A stretch of DNA of 64,000 nt from Brevundimonas naejangsanensis (lineage in GTDB: Bacteria > Pseudomonadota > Alphaproteobacteria > Caulobacterales > Caulobacteraceae), in contig NZ_CP032707.1 of NCBI RefSeq assembly GCF_003627995.1, positions 731,501 through 795,500 on the forward strand, given 5' to 3'. The translations under genes and the position numbers were made by a program. Below are positions 54,098 to 62,774 of this stretch, piece after piece. The first letter of the stretch is position 1. Every line of letters begins with the position of its first letter. Below the pieces are notes generated by a model. The model was not told the origin of the DNA. It ran no database searches and saw nothing but the letters and a program-made list of their open reading frames with translations.

Positions 54098-54556
54098 ATG
54101 GCCACCACCCTCTACATCGACGCCGACGCCTGCCCCGTGAAGGAGGAGGTCTATCGCGTGGCGCGCCGCTGCGGCCTCAAGGTCTTCGTGGTGTCCAACG
54201 CCTGGATCAACACGCCGCGCGAGCCCCTGATCGAACAGGTGGTCGTCGACGCCGGGCCGGACGTGGCCGACGACTGGATCGCCGAGCGCGCGGGGCGCGG
54301 CGACATCGTCATCACCGCCGACATCCCGCTGGCCGACCGGGTGCTGAAATCGGGCGCCCAGGCGCTGAAGTCGAACGGCCAGCCGTTCACGACGGACTCC
54401 ATCGGATCGGCCCTGGCGGGGCGGATGATCGGCGAGCACCTGCGCTCCATGGGCGTGCCGACCAGCGGGCCGCCGCCCTTCTCGGCCGCCGACCGCTCGC
54501 GCTTCCTGCAGGCGCTGGACGCGGCCGTCGTGCGGGCGCGCAGGGACGCCGCATGA
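54098..54556 (+). CDS. YaiI/YqxD (DUF188) family protein
   Basis: The 152-residue protein belongs to the UPF0178 family. It begins LYIDADACPVKEEVYRVARR and has VVDAGPDVADDWIAERAGRG and DIVITADIPLADRVLKSGAQ, the acidic PIN-like pattern of the family. The role is not established, though a nuclease-like fold is likely. The ATG at 54098 is the natural start, and the arfB start overlaps the stop (ATGA). Confidence 0.92.
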   Translation: MATTLYIDADACPVKEEVYRVARRCGLKVFVVSNAWINTPREPLIEQVVVDAGPDVADDWIAERAGRGDIVITADIPLADRVLKSGAQALKSNGQPFTTDSIGSALAGRMIGEHLRSMGVPTSGPPPFSAADRSRFLQALDAAVVRARRDAA

Positions 54557-54954
54557 GCCGCATTCCCGAGGAGGAGCTGGAGTTCCGCTTCTTCCGCGCA
54601 GGCGGCCCGGGTGGGCAGAACGTCAACAAGGTCTCCACCGCCGTGCAGATGCGGTTCGACGTGAAGAACTCGCCCAGCCTGACCGAGCCGGTGAAGGCGC
54701 GGCTGATGAAGCTGGCGGGCAGCCGCCTGACGCTGGACGGGGTGATCGTCATCAGCGCCGTGCGCTTCCGCACCCAGGAGCGCAACCGGGCCGACGCCAT
54801 CGAACGGCTGGAGACCATGGTCGCCGAGGCCTCGATCAAGCCGGTCTATCGCGTGCCGACCCGGCCGACGCGGGCGTCCAAGGAACGGCGGCTGAAGGCC
54901 AAGTCGAGCCGGTCATCGATCAAGAGCGGGCGCGGCAGGCCGTCGCTGGATTAG
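54553..54954 (+). CDS. arfB: Alternative ribosome-rescue peptidyl-tRNA hydrolase ArfB
   Basis: ArfB (YaeJ) frees ribosomes stalled on truncated mRNA and hydrolyses the peptidyl-tRNA. The GGQ motif is in FFRAGGPGGQNVNKVSTAVQ at about residues 13-32. A basic C-terminal tail (RPTRASKERRLKAKSSRSS) enters the mRNA channel. Its 133-residue length is normal. It overlaps the yaiI-like gene by four bases. Confidence 0.95.
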   Translation: MSRIPEEELEFRFFRAGGPGGQNVNKVSTAVQMRFDVKNSPSLTEPVKARLMKLAGSRLTLDGVIVISAVRFRTQERNRADAIERLETMVAEASIKPVYRVPTRPTRASKERRLKAKSSRSSIKSGRGRPSLD

Positions 54955-54987
54955 CCTTCCACGCTCTGCATCGACCGGGAAACGCCC

Positions 54988-55464
54988 TCAATCCCGCGCC
55001 GGGCGGAACAGCAGGGCGGCGATGCGGTCGTCCTCGTCGAAGGCGATGACCCAGTCGGTGGCCTGTTTGTCGAACACCACGCGGAACAGGTCGGCGCCGC
55101 CGTCGCTGTCGCGATGCTCGATGGACTTCAAGGCGCCGAACTGCTGCACCATCGGCGTCACCTGTGCCGCCTGGGCGCGGATCTGGTCGGCCAGGTCGGG
55201 GCTGAACACCGCATAGTCGATCTGATTGCTCTGGAAGGCGGCGATGACGCCGCGCAGGGCCGCTTCCGCGCGGGCGACGTCGGAGGCCGGGGCCGCCGGA
55301 GCCGCAGCGGGCGGCGCCTGCGCCGGGGGCGCCGCGGCCGATTCGTCGAAGGCGCCCGGCAAGGTCGCCGCCACGGCGCCGCTCGGGGGCGCCGTCTGGG
55401 CCAGGGCCGGGGCGGCCAGAAGGAGCGCGCCCGACAGGACGACGGCGAGAGAGCAGGTCTTCAT
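54988..55464 (-). CDS. Exported DUF4864-like small protein
   Basis: From the ATG at 55464 the product has 158 residues with a signal peptide (LAVVLSGALLLAAPALAQ), an Ala/Pro-rich linker, and a C-terminal domain with VIAAFQSNQIDYAVFSPDLA and EHRDSDGGADLFRVVFDKQA. The combination of an initial helix pair, then a predicted cystatin/NTF2-like sheet, suggests a DUF4864-type protein, but I am not certain. It lies downstream of the small coupled protein, ubiB and ubiE on the same strand. Confidence 0.65.
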   Translation of the reverse strand: MKTCSLAVVLSGALLLAAPALAQTAPPSGAVAATLPGAFDESAAAPPAQAPPAAAPAAPASDVARAEAALRGVIAAFQSNQIDYAVFSPDLADQIRAQAAQVTPMVQQFGALKSIEHRDSDGGADLFRVVFDKQATDWVIAFDEDDRIAALLFRPARD

Positions 55465-55487
55465 GGCGCGCGGCCTCCGAAGAAACG

Positions 55488-55682
55488 TCAGGCGACGATC
55501 ATCGGCCAAAGCGTCAGCGCCAGGGCGGCGGCCGACGCGCACGCGGCGACGGTGACGGCGGCGACCACCCAGGGCCGCGTTCCGGCCTTGTCGATCACCA
55601 ACGCTTGAGATTGCGGCGGGTTCTGCACCAGGCGCGACAGGGCCTTGAGGGCGGCGACCGCCTCCTCGAGCGTCTCCTTCAC
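55488..55682 (-). CDS. Small single-helix membrane protein coupled to ubiB
   Basis: The GTG at 55682 overlaps the ubiB stop codon (GTGA), which strongly supports a start here and translation coupled to ubiB. The 64-residue product has an amphipathic start, VKETLEEAVAALKALSRLVQ, a polar middle, and one helix (PWVVAAVTVAACASAAALAL) near the C-terminus. The family is not recognised. Position suggests a partner of UbiB at the membrane, but this is inference. Confidence 0.6.
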   Translation of the reverse strand: MKETLEEAVAALKALSRLVQNPPQSQALVIDKAGTRPWVVAAVTVAACASAAALALTLWPMIVA

Positions 55683-57069
55683 CTGGGCCGAGGGCCGAGT
55701 TCGCGCTTGATCCAGCGCTCGACCACCGGCTTGGCGGCTTCCCATAGGTCGTGATCGGGATTGAGGCGGCGCGCCACCCCCTCGACCGAGACCATGGTCT
55801 TTTGCAGCAGCACCAGTTCAGGGCGCATGTGCATGTCGAACAGGGCGGTGATCTCGAACAGTTGGCCCAGCAGACGCCCCATCGACACCTGGCTGGCCTG
55901 ACGGCCGACCACCGGCTCGCCGACGGCGCGCAGGGCCTGGGCGAAGGTGTCGACCGAATGGTGCGGCGGCACGTAGCCGGCCTCGAAATGGACCCGGCTG
56001 ATGCGGTCGTAGTCGCGGCTGATGAAGCCCCACAGGATCTCGGCCAGATAGCGCCGCTCGGCCGGGCCCAGGCGGCCGACGATGCCGAAGTCGATGGCGG
56101 TCAGCTGCGCCGGGGCGTCGGCGAACAGATTGCCCTCGTGCAGGTCGGCGTGGAAGACGCCGTGGTCCAGCGCCTGAACCAGGAAGGCGCGCACCACCTT
56201 GTCGGCCAGGGCGTCCTTGTCGAGGCCGGGCAGCTCGGCCAGGGCCGGGTCGGTCATCGGCAGGCCGGGCGCCCATTCCAGCGTCAGCACCCGCTTGCCG
56301 ACCCCGTCCCAGACCACGGCGGGGGCGGTCATATAGCCGTCCTTGGCCATGACCTCGGCCAGTTCGGAGGCGGCGGCCGCCTCAAGCCGCATATCCAGCT
56401 CCAGCTGCAGCGACTGGGCGATGATCTCGACGAAGGCGCGCGGCTCCAGCCGACGGGCGGGCTCGACGAAGCGGTCGACCAGCTTGGCCCCCAGGCGCAT
56501 GGCGTCCAGCCCCTGGGCCACCCGGCGCTCGACGCCGGGGCGCAGCACCTTGACCGCGACCTTGCGCCCGTCGGCCAGCCAGGCGGGATGCGCTTGTGCG
56601 AGCGAAGCGGCGCCCATGGGCTCCACCAGGTCGATGAACAGGCTCTCGGCCGGGCGGCCCAGCGAGCGCTCGATCTCGCGCCTGGCCTCCTCCAGCGGGA
56701 AGGGCGGCAGCTTGTCCTTCAGCCGGCCCAGGTCCTGGGCGAACTGCAGGCCGAAGATGTCGGCGCGGGTGGCCAGCACCTGGCCCAGCTTGATGGCGAC
56801 GGGGCCAAGGTGCTCGAAGGCTTCGCCGACGCGCTGGCCGGGCCGTCCGGCGCGGTGTCGGCGGCTGGCGAACATCTGAATCAGTTGCGCGAAGGGGCGG
56901 CCCCAGGCGGGCAGCAGGGGTTGGCCTCGCGCGGGATCAGGGCGTCATGGCGCGCCAGCACCCAGCCCCAGCGGATCATGCGCAGGGCCGCGCCGACCGG
57001 ATGGCGGACGGGCTGCGCCTCGGGCTTGGGCGGCGGGGCGTTGAAGGTCAGCCGGCTCAGATCGCCCAC
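55679..57069 (-). pseudogene. ubiB: UbiB-family ubiquinone-biosynthesis atypical kinase, frameshifted near the N-terminus
   Basis: UbiB is an atypical ADCK-type ATPase needed for ubiquinone production at the membrane. The first 55 or so residues are in one frame from GTG at 57069, overlapping the end of ubiE, and the rest in another. The C4 run (GGGG on the plus strand, 56917-56920) needs one more C to join ANPLLPAWGRPFAQLIQMF. Downstream all motifs are present: AIKLGQVLATRADIF (KxGQ), VAVKVLRPG, FHADLHEGNLFA and AIDFGIVG. A sequencing error is more likely than true loss in an otherwise intact ubiE-ubiB pair. Confidence 0.88.
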
Positions 57070-57851
57070 CCGTGGTGGATGGCGGCGATCCCGCCCGACA
57101 GGTTGGTGACGCTGACGCGGCTGAAGCCCGCCTCCTCGATCATCCGCTTGAAGGTCTGCTGATCGGGGAAGCGGCGGATGCTCTCGACCAGATACTGATA
57201 GCTGTCACGATCCTTGGCCACCCATTGGCCGATGCGCGGGATGGCGTGGAAGGACCAGGCGTCATAGGCCTTGCGCAGGGCGCCGGTCGTGGGCCGCGAG
57301 AACTCCAGGCAGATGAAGCGGCCGCCCGGCTTCAGCGCGCGGCGCGCCTCGCGCAACGCCTGCGGAATGTCGGCCACATTGCGGATGCCGAAGCTGATCG
57401 AATAGGCGTCGATCGAGGCGTCCGGCAGCGGCAGGTGCATGGCGTCGCCGACGCTCCAGGCCATCTCGGGCTCGCCGCCCTTGGCCACGCCGTTCAGGAT
57501 CATCTCGGCGTTGTAGTCCATGACGATGACGGTGGCGTCCTCGCCGCCGCGCCGGTCCTGGGCGGCGCGAGCCATCTTGGAATAGCGCCGGGCCATGTCG
57601 CCGGTGCCTCCGGCCATGTCGAGAATGACCTCGCCCGGGCGGGCGTTCAGCTTGGCCGCCGTGGCGTCCTTCCAAATGCGGTGCACGCCCGCGCTCATCA
57701 GGTCGTTCATCAGGTCGTAGTTCGACGCGACCGAGTCAAACACGCCGCGCACCATGCGGACCTTTTCTTTGGCGTCCACGTCGCGGAAGCCGAAGGAGGA
57801 GGTCTTGCCGGAAGAGGAGCCGGAAGGGGGAGTGTTGTCGGCCTGGGTCAT
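57057..57851 (-). CDS. ubiE: Demethylmenaquinone/ubiquinone C-methyltransferase UbiE
   Basis: UbiE carries out the C-methylation in ubiquinone synthesis. The 264-residue protein has [20 protein letters not shown], a SAM site in [16 protein letters not shown], the [20 protein letters not shown] motif and the C-terminal [15 protein letters not shown]. The ubiB start lies inside its last codons, so the two form an operon. It is divergent from phhB. Confidence 0.97.
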   Translation of the reverse strand: MTQADNTPPSGSSSGKTSSFGFRDVDAKEKVRMVRGVFDSVASNYDLMNDLMSAGVHRIWKDATAAKLNARPGEVILDMAGGTGDMARRYSKMARAAQDRRGGEDATVIVMDYNAEMILNGVAKGGEPEMAWSVGDAMHLPLPDASIDAYSISFGIRNVADIPQALREARRALKPGGRFICLEFSRPTTGALRKAYDAWSFHAIPRIGQWVAKDRDSYQYLVESIRRFPDQQTFKRMIEEAGFSRVSVTNLSGGIAAIHHGWAI

Positions 57852-57983
57852 GGATGCGGGTGTAACGCCTCACGCGCCGCCCGTCATCCGGGGAAGCGTC
57901 GCCCGGCAATCTGACACAGCGTCACGGCTTGTCGCCCCGCCGGGCGCGCGATACCCCTCATGCTGGAATCCAAGGAGACGCCC

Positions 57984-58280
57984 ATGACCGCCGCCCTCGA
58001 CGTGACCGAAGTTCTGGCGGGCCTGCCCGACTGGCGCCGCGCCGACGACCCGCGCCCGGCCATCGCCCGCTCCTTGCGCTTCAAGGATTTCAACGCCGCC
58101 TTCGGCTTCATGACGCGGGTCGCCCTGCTGGCGGACAAGGTCGATCACCACCCCGAATGGTCGAACGTGTACAACCGCGTCGAGGTGCTGCTGACCACCC
58201 ATGACGCGGACGGGGTGACTGAGCGGGACGTCGCCATGGCCCGCTTCATCGACGACGCCGTGAAGGGTCAGGTCGAGTGA
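57984..58280 (+). CDS. phhB: Pterin-4a-carbinolamine dehydratase
   Basis: This small enzyme (98 residues from the ATG at 57984, AGGAG upstream) dehydrates 4a-hydroxytetrahydrobiopterin to recycle the cofactor of phenylalanine hydroxylase. The active-site motif is [18 protein letters not shown] with a downstream [13 protein letters not shown] start at 57960 would add eight residues. It links to the tyrosine pathway (hpd, fahA) elsewhere in the window, although phhA is not seen. The SDR gene overlaps its stop (GTGA). Confidence 0.94.
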   Translation: MTAALDVTEVLAGLPDWRRADDPRPAIARSLRFKDFNAAFGFMTRVALLADKVDHHPEWSNVYNRVEVLLTTHDADGVTERDVAMARFIDDAVKGQVE

Positions 58281-59062
58281 CCGGCGGGCGCGTCGTCGGC
58301 AAGACGGCCCTGATCACCGGCGCGGCCGGGGGCCTGGGCCAGGCCATGGCGCGGATGCTGGTCCGCGAAGGCGCCAAGGTGGCGATCAGCGATCTGGACC
58401 TGAACGGCGCGCGGGCTCTGGCCGAGGCCATCAACGCCGACCATCCCGGCGCGGCCTTCGCCTATGAGCACGACGTGACGCGCGAGGACGACTGGGTCCG
58501 CGTCGTCGGGGCGGCGGCCGAGGACATGGGCGGCCTCAACATCCTGGTGAACAACGCCGGGATCGGCGGCCGTCTGCTGTGGGCCGAGCAGGACACCCTG
58601 GAGAACTGGCGCAAGGTCCAGGCGGTGAACCTGGAGTCCGTCATGCTGGGCTGCAAGCACGCCCTGCCCCATCTGCGGGCCTCGGGCGCGGGTTCGATAA
58701 TCAACATCTCCTCGATCGCGGGACTGGCGGCGGCGCCGGGCATGGGCGCCTACAACGCCACCAAGGCGGCGGTCTGGCTCTACACCAAGACGGTGGCGCT
58801 GGAGTGCGCCAAGGCGGGCTGGAACGTGCGCGCCAACTCGGTGCACCCGGTCTTCATCAAGACGCCGATCCTCGATCCCTTCGTCGCCATGGCGGGCGGG
58901 GACGAGACGACGGCGCACGAGAAGCTGGCTCGCGGCATTCCGCTGAAGCGCATCGGCGAGCCGGACGACGTGGCCTGGTGCGTTCTGTACCTGGCGTCGG
59001 ACGAGTCCAAGTTCGTGACCGGCGCCGAGTTCAAGATCGACGGCGGCCTGACGGCGCAATAG
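58277..59062 (+). CDS. Short-chain dehydrogenase/reductase
   Basis: This 261-residue classical SDR has the nucleotide site [18 protein letters not shown], the [11 protein letters not shown] motif, the catalytic serine in [13 protein letters not shown] and the YxxxK motif in [14 protein letters not shown]. Asp in SDLDL after strand 2 suggests preference for NAD(H). The GTG start overlaps the phhB stop. The substrate is unknown; relatives include hydroxysteroid and cyclohexanol-type dehydrogenases. Confidence 0.93.
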   Translation: MTGGRVVGKTALITGAAGGLGQAMARMLVREGAKVAISDLDLNGARALAEAINADHPGAAFAYEHDVTREDDWVRVVGAAAEDMGGLNILVNNAGIGGRLLWAEQDTLENWRKVQAVNLESVMLGCKHALPHLRASGAGSIINISSIAGLAAAPGMGAYNATKAAVWLYTKTVALECAKAGWNVRANSVHPVFIKTPILDPFVAMAGGDETTAHEKLARGIPLKRIGEPDDVAWCVLYLASDESKFVTGAEFKIDGGLTAQ

Positions 59063-59072
59063 GGCGCGCCTG

Positions 59073-59226
59073 CTCCCCCTTCCCCCTCGATGGGGAAGGG
59101 CCGGGGATGGGGGTGGACGCTCGACGTCGCCGAGCAAGGGCATGAGGCGCGTCGGCGTCTCTCCCGCCACATCGGAAACCCGCGGCCCTCACCCCCACCC
59201 AACCCTCCCCCATCGAGGGGGAGGGC
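59073..59226. repeat. Intergenic palindromic repeat element 12 (TCCCCCTCGATGGGG family)
   Basis: The left arm CCCCTTCCCCCTCGATGGGG and the right arm CCCCCATCGAGGGGGAGGG are imperfect inverted copies, each also self-paired. Inside lie GGATGGGGGTG and CACCCCCACCC. It follows the SDR gene and is next to the terminator of the convergent amidohydrolase. Confidence 0.85.
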
Positions 59227-59240
59227 TTCAGCCCCAAACG

Positions 59241-59273
59241 AAAAAGGGCGCCGCGGTCTCCCGCGGCGCCCTC
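59241..59273 (-). terminator. Terminator of the amidohydrolase pair
   Basis: AGGGCGCCGCGG and CCGCGGCGCCCT form a 12-bp stem around TCTC. On the minus strand the hairpin is followed by TTTTT. It lies 20 bases after the stop codon of the first amidohydrolase. Confidence 0.92.
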
Positions 59274-59293
59274 TGTCGTCAGGCCGTGAAGCC

Positions 59294-60637
59294 TCAGTTG
59301 CCGTAGGCGGGCGGCATGGCCCCTTCGCCGCCGGTGCGGTAGCGGTCGCGCAGCAGCAGGTTGCGCGCCTGCAGCGGCTGCTCCACCCCGTCGATCAGCA
59401 CGGCCGAGGGCTGGCTGAGCGGCTCCAGCGGGTCGCCCGACCAGACCACGACGTCGCCCGCCGCGCCCGGCTTCAATTCGCCGAACTGGCCGTCGAAGCC
59501 GAAGATGCGGGCCGGGTTGACCGTGATCGCCTGGATGGCCGCCGCGAACGGCAGGCCGTGCGAGACGGCGTTGCCGGCGTTGTAGCGCAGGTCGCGCGCA
59601 CGGTGGGCGCCGCCCTCGTTGCCCTTGATGGCGATGACCACGCCGGCCGCGTTCAGGGCCGCCGCGTTCTGCATCCGCGCCGCCCGCATCTCGAAGTTCG
59701 AGGGCAGGTTGGTCAGCGGGTGCAGCAGGACCGGAACCTTGGCGGCGGCGATCTCGTCCGCCACCAGCCAGCCTTCGGCCGCGCCGTCGAGGATGACCTT
59801 GACGCCTTCCTCGCGCGCCAGGCGCAGCACCTGCCGGATGTCGGCCGCCCGGTTGACGGTGACGATCAGCGGCATGCGGCCCTCGGCTACGGGGATCAGG
59901 GCCTCCAGGTCGGCGCGCGACAGGGACAGGTCGCGCAGCGCCGCCCGGTCGTAGGCCGCCTTGTTGCGGGCGTAGAGGCGCGTCTCGGCCAGGGTCTCCT
60001 TGAACAGGACGAACTCGGCGCCGCGCGCGCCGCCCGCCACCGTTGCCCCGGCCTCGCCGAACGGGGCCGTCATGGCCACGCGCGGCTTCACCAGGATGTC
60101 CGAACCGCCCAGCTTGATGACCGCCGCCTGGCCCGCGAACAGGCCCGGCGTCTGATAGCCGCCCGCGCCGGCGCCGGCGAAGTCGGAATCGTCATGGCTG
60201 TGGCCGCCGCCCGAGCCGCCGTGCTGCGGCGTGACGACGGCGCGGGTGACGCCGCCCAGGCGCGCCACCGGCAGGGTGAAGGACCAGGGGTCCAGCCCAT
60301 AGGACAGGTCGAAGGCCGCCGTCAGGGTGTTGGCGCGGTTGGCCAGGTCGTTGGTGCCGCGCACCGAGCCGACCTCGGTGCCGGCCAGGCCCGAATCCAC
60401 GGCCACGAAGCCGGGAGCCACGACCTTGCCGCGTGCGTCGATGACGCGCAGGCCGGCCGGCGCCGCGCCGGTTCCAACGGAGACGACCTTGCCGCCGCGG
60501 ATGACCACGGTGCCGTTCTCGATCACCGAGGTTCCGGTCAGCACCCGGCCGCCGGTGATGGCGACGTCCTGGGCCAGGGCCGGACCGGCCAGGGCGATGG
60601 CCGCGACAGCGCCCGCGAGGAGAGTGTTGATACGCAT
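59294..60637 (-). CDS. Exported amidohydrolase-family protein lacking the HxH metal motif
   Basis: This 447-residue protein has a signal peptide ending LAGPALAQ and the amidohydrolase frame (ITGGRVLTGTSVIENGTVVI, then ARGKVVAPGFVAVDSGLAGT). Where the superfamily has HxH after the strand, it reads VDSGL, so two usual metal ligands are missing. A His-rich insert, QHGGSGGGHSHDD, lies further on. The C-terminal NPARIFGFDGQFGELKPGAA fold is intact. It starts three bases after its partner's stop codon. It may be a non-catalytic partner of the upstream enzyme. Confidence 0.88.
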   Translation of the reverse strand: MRINTLLAGAVAAIALAGPALAQDVAITGGRVLTGTSVIENGTVVIRGGKVVSVGTGAAPAGLRVIDARGKVVAPGFVAVDSGLAGTEVGSVRGTNDLANRANTLTAAFDLSYGLDPWSFTLPVARLGGVTRAVVTPQHGGSGGGHSHDDSDFAGAGAGGYQTPGLFAGQAAVIKLGGSDILVKPRVAMTAPFGEAGATVAGGARGAEFVLFKETLAETRLYARNKAAYDRAALRDLSLSRADLEALIPVAEGRMPLIVTVNRAADIRQVLRLAREEGVKVILDGAAEGWLVADEIAAAKVPVLLHPLTNLPSNFEMRAARMQNAAALNAAGVVIAIKGNEGGAHRARDLRYNAGNAVSHGLPFAAAIQAITVNPARIFGFDGQFGELKPGAAGDVVVWSGDPLEPLSQPSAVLIDGVEQPLQARNLLLRDRYRTGGEGAMPPAYGN

Positions 60638-60640
60638 GGT

Positions 60641-62137
60641 TCAGCGAGCTCCCTGGGCGACGCCGACGGCGGCCTGGCCGAAGCCGGGCTGGCCCAGTTC
60701 AAAGTCGGATACGGGCTGGAAGGCGGGGTTGGCGCGGTCATAGGCCAAGCCGCCGTCGATGAAGACCTGATCGGCGCGGGCGTAGATCGAGAAGGGATCG
60801 GCGCTCCAGATCACCACGTCGGCGCGCTTGCCGTTCTCCAGCGAGCCCGTCTCCTTGTCGATGCCGATGGACTTGGCGGCGTTCAGCGTGATCCAGCTGA
60901 TGGCGTGCTCTTCGGCGATGTTCATCCCGGCGCGGCGACCGGCCGACAGGGCGGCGGCGGCTTCCTGGTTGAGGCGCTGGATCAGTTCGGCGTCGTCCGA
61001 GTGGATGACGGCGCACGAGCCCTCGGGCGCGTCGGTCAGGGCGGCGTTTTCCTCGATGCCGTCCAGGGCTTCCATCTTGAAGCCCCACCAGCCGGTCCAC
61101 ATGGCGGCGCAGACGCCTTCGCGGGCCAGCAGCGGCGCGACCTTGTAAGCCTCGACCGCGTGGTGGAAGGTGGTGATCTTGTAGCCGAACTCCTTGGCCA
61201 CATCGAGCATCACCGCCATCTCGTCGGCGCGGTAGCAGTGGTTCTGGATCAGGACCGAGCCGTCCAGAACGCCCGCCAGGGTCTCCAGCTGCAGGTTGCG
61301 GGTCGGGGGCGTGCCCTGGCCCGTCTCGCGCCACTTGTCCCACTTGTCCTTGTAGTCGCGCGCGGCGATGAAGGCGGCGCGATAGCCGGCGACATTGCCC
61401 ATGCCGGTGGCCGGCGACTGGTTGCGCGAGCCATAGACGCGCGACGGGTTCTCGCCGCAGGCCATCTTCAGGCCGTAGGGGGCGTTCGGGAACTTCATCC
61501 CCTGCATGGTGACCGACGGCACGTTGCGCAGGGTCACGCCGCGCCCGCCGAACAGGTTGGCCGAGCCGGGCAGGATCTGCATGGTCGTCACCCCGCCCGC
61601 GCGGGCGGTGTTGAAGCCGGGATCCTGCGGCCAGATCGAGTGCTCGGCCCAGACCTGGGCCGTGTTCGGGTTGGTGGCTTCGTTGCCGTCGCTCATCCCC
61701 TGCACGCCGGGCGAAGGATAGACGCCCAGGTGGCTGTGGATGTCGATGATGCCCGGGGTGACGTAGCGGCCGCGCGCGTCCACCACCTGGTGGCCCGCCG
61801 GGACCGGGGTGTCGGCCCCGCCGACAGCGACGATGCGGCCGTCGGTGACGACGACGACGCCGTTCTGGATCTTCTGGCCCGCGCCGGTCAGCACCGTGGC
61901 GCCGACGATGGCCATGTCCTGGCGCGGCAGGCCGCGATAGGTCGAGGGATAGGGATCCTGATTGGCCCAGCCGTCCAGGCCCGGGGCCATGGTCCGGTCC
62001 TTCGAGGCCGGAGCCGCCGAAGCCGTCTGGGTCTTCGGCGCGGCGTCGCCGGTCGTGGCGCAGGCCGACAGGCTGAGCGCGCCGAGCGCGCAGGTGAGAA
62101 CGGCGAGGCTGGGACCCCGCAGGCGACTGAACAACAT
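60641..62137 (-). CDS. Amidohydrolase-family lipoprotein with intact metal site
   Basis: This 498-residue protein has a lipoprotein signal ending LSAC, then an intact HxH motif in TPGIIDIHSHLGVYPSPGVQ. Further ligand candidates are His in KITTFHHAVEAYKVAPLL and Asp in CAVIHSDDAELIQRLNQEA. The C-terminus GSLENGKRADVVIWSADPFS matches imidazolonepropionase-like amidohydrolases. It is co-transcribed with the HxH-less protein (three-base gap), so the pair probably works together outside the cytoplasm. Confidence 0.9.
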   Translation of the reverse strand: MLFSRLRGPSLAVLTCALGALSLSACATTGDAAPKTQTASAAPASKDRTMAPGLDGWANQDPYPSTYRGLPRQDMAIVGATVLTGAGQKIQNGVVVVTDGRIVAVGGADTPVPAGHQVVDARGRYVTPGIIDIHSHLGVYPSPGVQGMSDGNEATNPNTAQVWAEHSIWPQDPGFNTARAGGVTTMQILPGSANLFGGRGVTLRNVPSVTMQGMKFPNAPYGLKMACGENPSRVYGSRNQSPATGMGNVAGYRAAFIAARDYKDKWDKWRETGQGTPPTRNLQLETLAGVLDGSVLIQNHCYRADEMAVMLDVAKEFGYKITTFHHAVEAYKVAPLLAREGVCAAMWTGWWGFKMEALDGIEENAALTDAPEGSCAVIHSDDAELIQRLNQEAAAALSAGRRAGMNIAEEHAISWITLNAAKSIGIDKETGSLENGKRADVVIWSADPFSIYARADQVFIDGGLAYDRANPAFQPVSDFELGQPGFGQAAVGVAQGAR

Positions 62138-62222
62138 GGGCGAGCCCCCTCGCGCCCGCGAACGGCGGGCAGATACGGGCCGTATAGAAACCTTAGTTTC
62201 CCCTAGCGTAAAGCTCTAAAAC

Positions 62223-62504
62223 TCAGCCCACGGACAGGCGGGCCTTCGCCTCGTCTTCGGCGAGGCCCTGGACCTCGATCATCTTGAGCCGCGACTGGCC
62301 GCCGCGCGCCAGGGACACCGCCCGCTTGGGCACGCCCAGGGCCTTGGCCAGGACGGCGATCAGGGCGGCGTTGGCCTCGCCCTCGACCGGCTGGGCGCGC
62401 ACGCGGACCTTGAGCACCGGGCGGCCGTCGGGGTCGACGTCCCAGCCGTCGATGCGGTCGGCGGCGGCGCGGGGGGTCAGCTTGACGGGGATGCGGGCGG
62501 TCAT
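62223..62504 (-). CDS. DUF167 (YggU) family protein
   Basis: From the ATG at 62504 the product has 93 residues: RIPVKLTPRAAADRIDGWDV, VRVRAQPVEGEANAALIAVL and a closing SLARGGQSRLKMIEVQGLAE. All are typical of the small YggU family of unknown function. The longer frame upstream runs through repeat element 13 and is not coding. It lies downstream of etfBA on the same strand. Confidence 0.92.
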   Translation of the reverse strand: MTARIPVKLTPRAAADRIDGWDVDPDGRPVLKVRVRAQPVEGEANAALIAVLAKALGVPKRAVSLARGGQSRLKMIEVQGLAEDEAKARLSVG

Positions 62505-62545
62505 GGGAGCGTGTTTGGCCCATGGACGCGAGAGCGCCAAATCTT

Positions 62546-62696
62546 CGTCATTCTCCGGCAAGCCGCGCAGCGGCGCAGACCGGGGAACCCAGCGGCGCCC
62601 GTCAGGGCGAAAAGCCCACGCGTTGCGCTTGCCATGAAGATCGCCTTCGGCGCCGCTGGGTCCCCCGGTCTCGCTCCGCTCGCCGGAGGATGACGG
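62546..62696. repeat. Intergenic palindromic repeat element 13 (CGTCATTCTCCGG family)
   Basis: CGTCATTCTCCGG faces CCGGAGGATGACGG at the other end, with inner AGACCGGGGAACCCAGCGGC matching GCCGCTGGGTCCCCCGGTCT. The centre has paired GGCGAAAAGCC-type blocks. It lies between yggU and etfA, both on the minus strand. Confidence 0.88.
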
Positions 62697-62712
62697 AAGG
62701 AAGGGCCGATAC

Positions 62713-62748
62713 AAGAAAACGCGCCGGACGATCCCTCGCCCGGCGCGC
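62713..62748 (-). terminator. Terminator of the etfBA operon
   Basis: GCGCCGG and CCGGCGC pair around an 11-base loop. Read on the minus strand the hairpin is followed by TTTTCTTG. It lies 27 bases after the etfA stop codon. Confidence 0.8.
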
Positions 62749-62774
62749 TTCAATGTTCAGCGTGACGACTGCTC

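Noticed and set aside
59090..62206. A 1038-codon plus-strand open frame
   Set aside because: It is antisense to the two amidohydrolase genes and starts in a repeat element. No family motif is visible.
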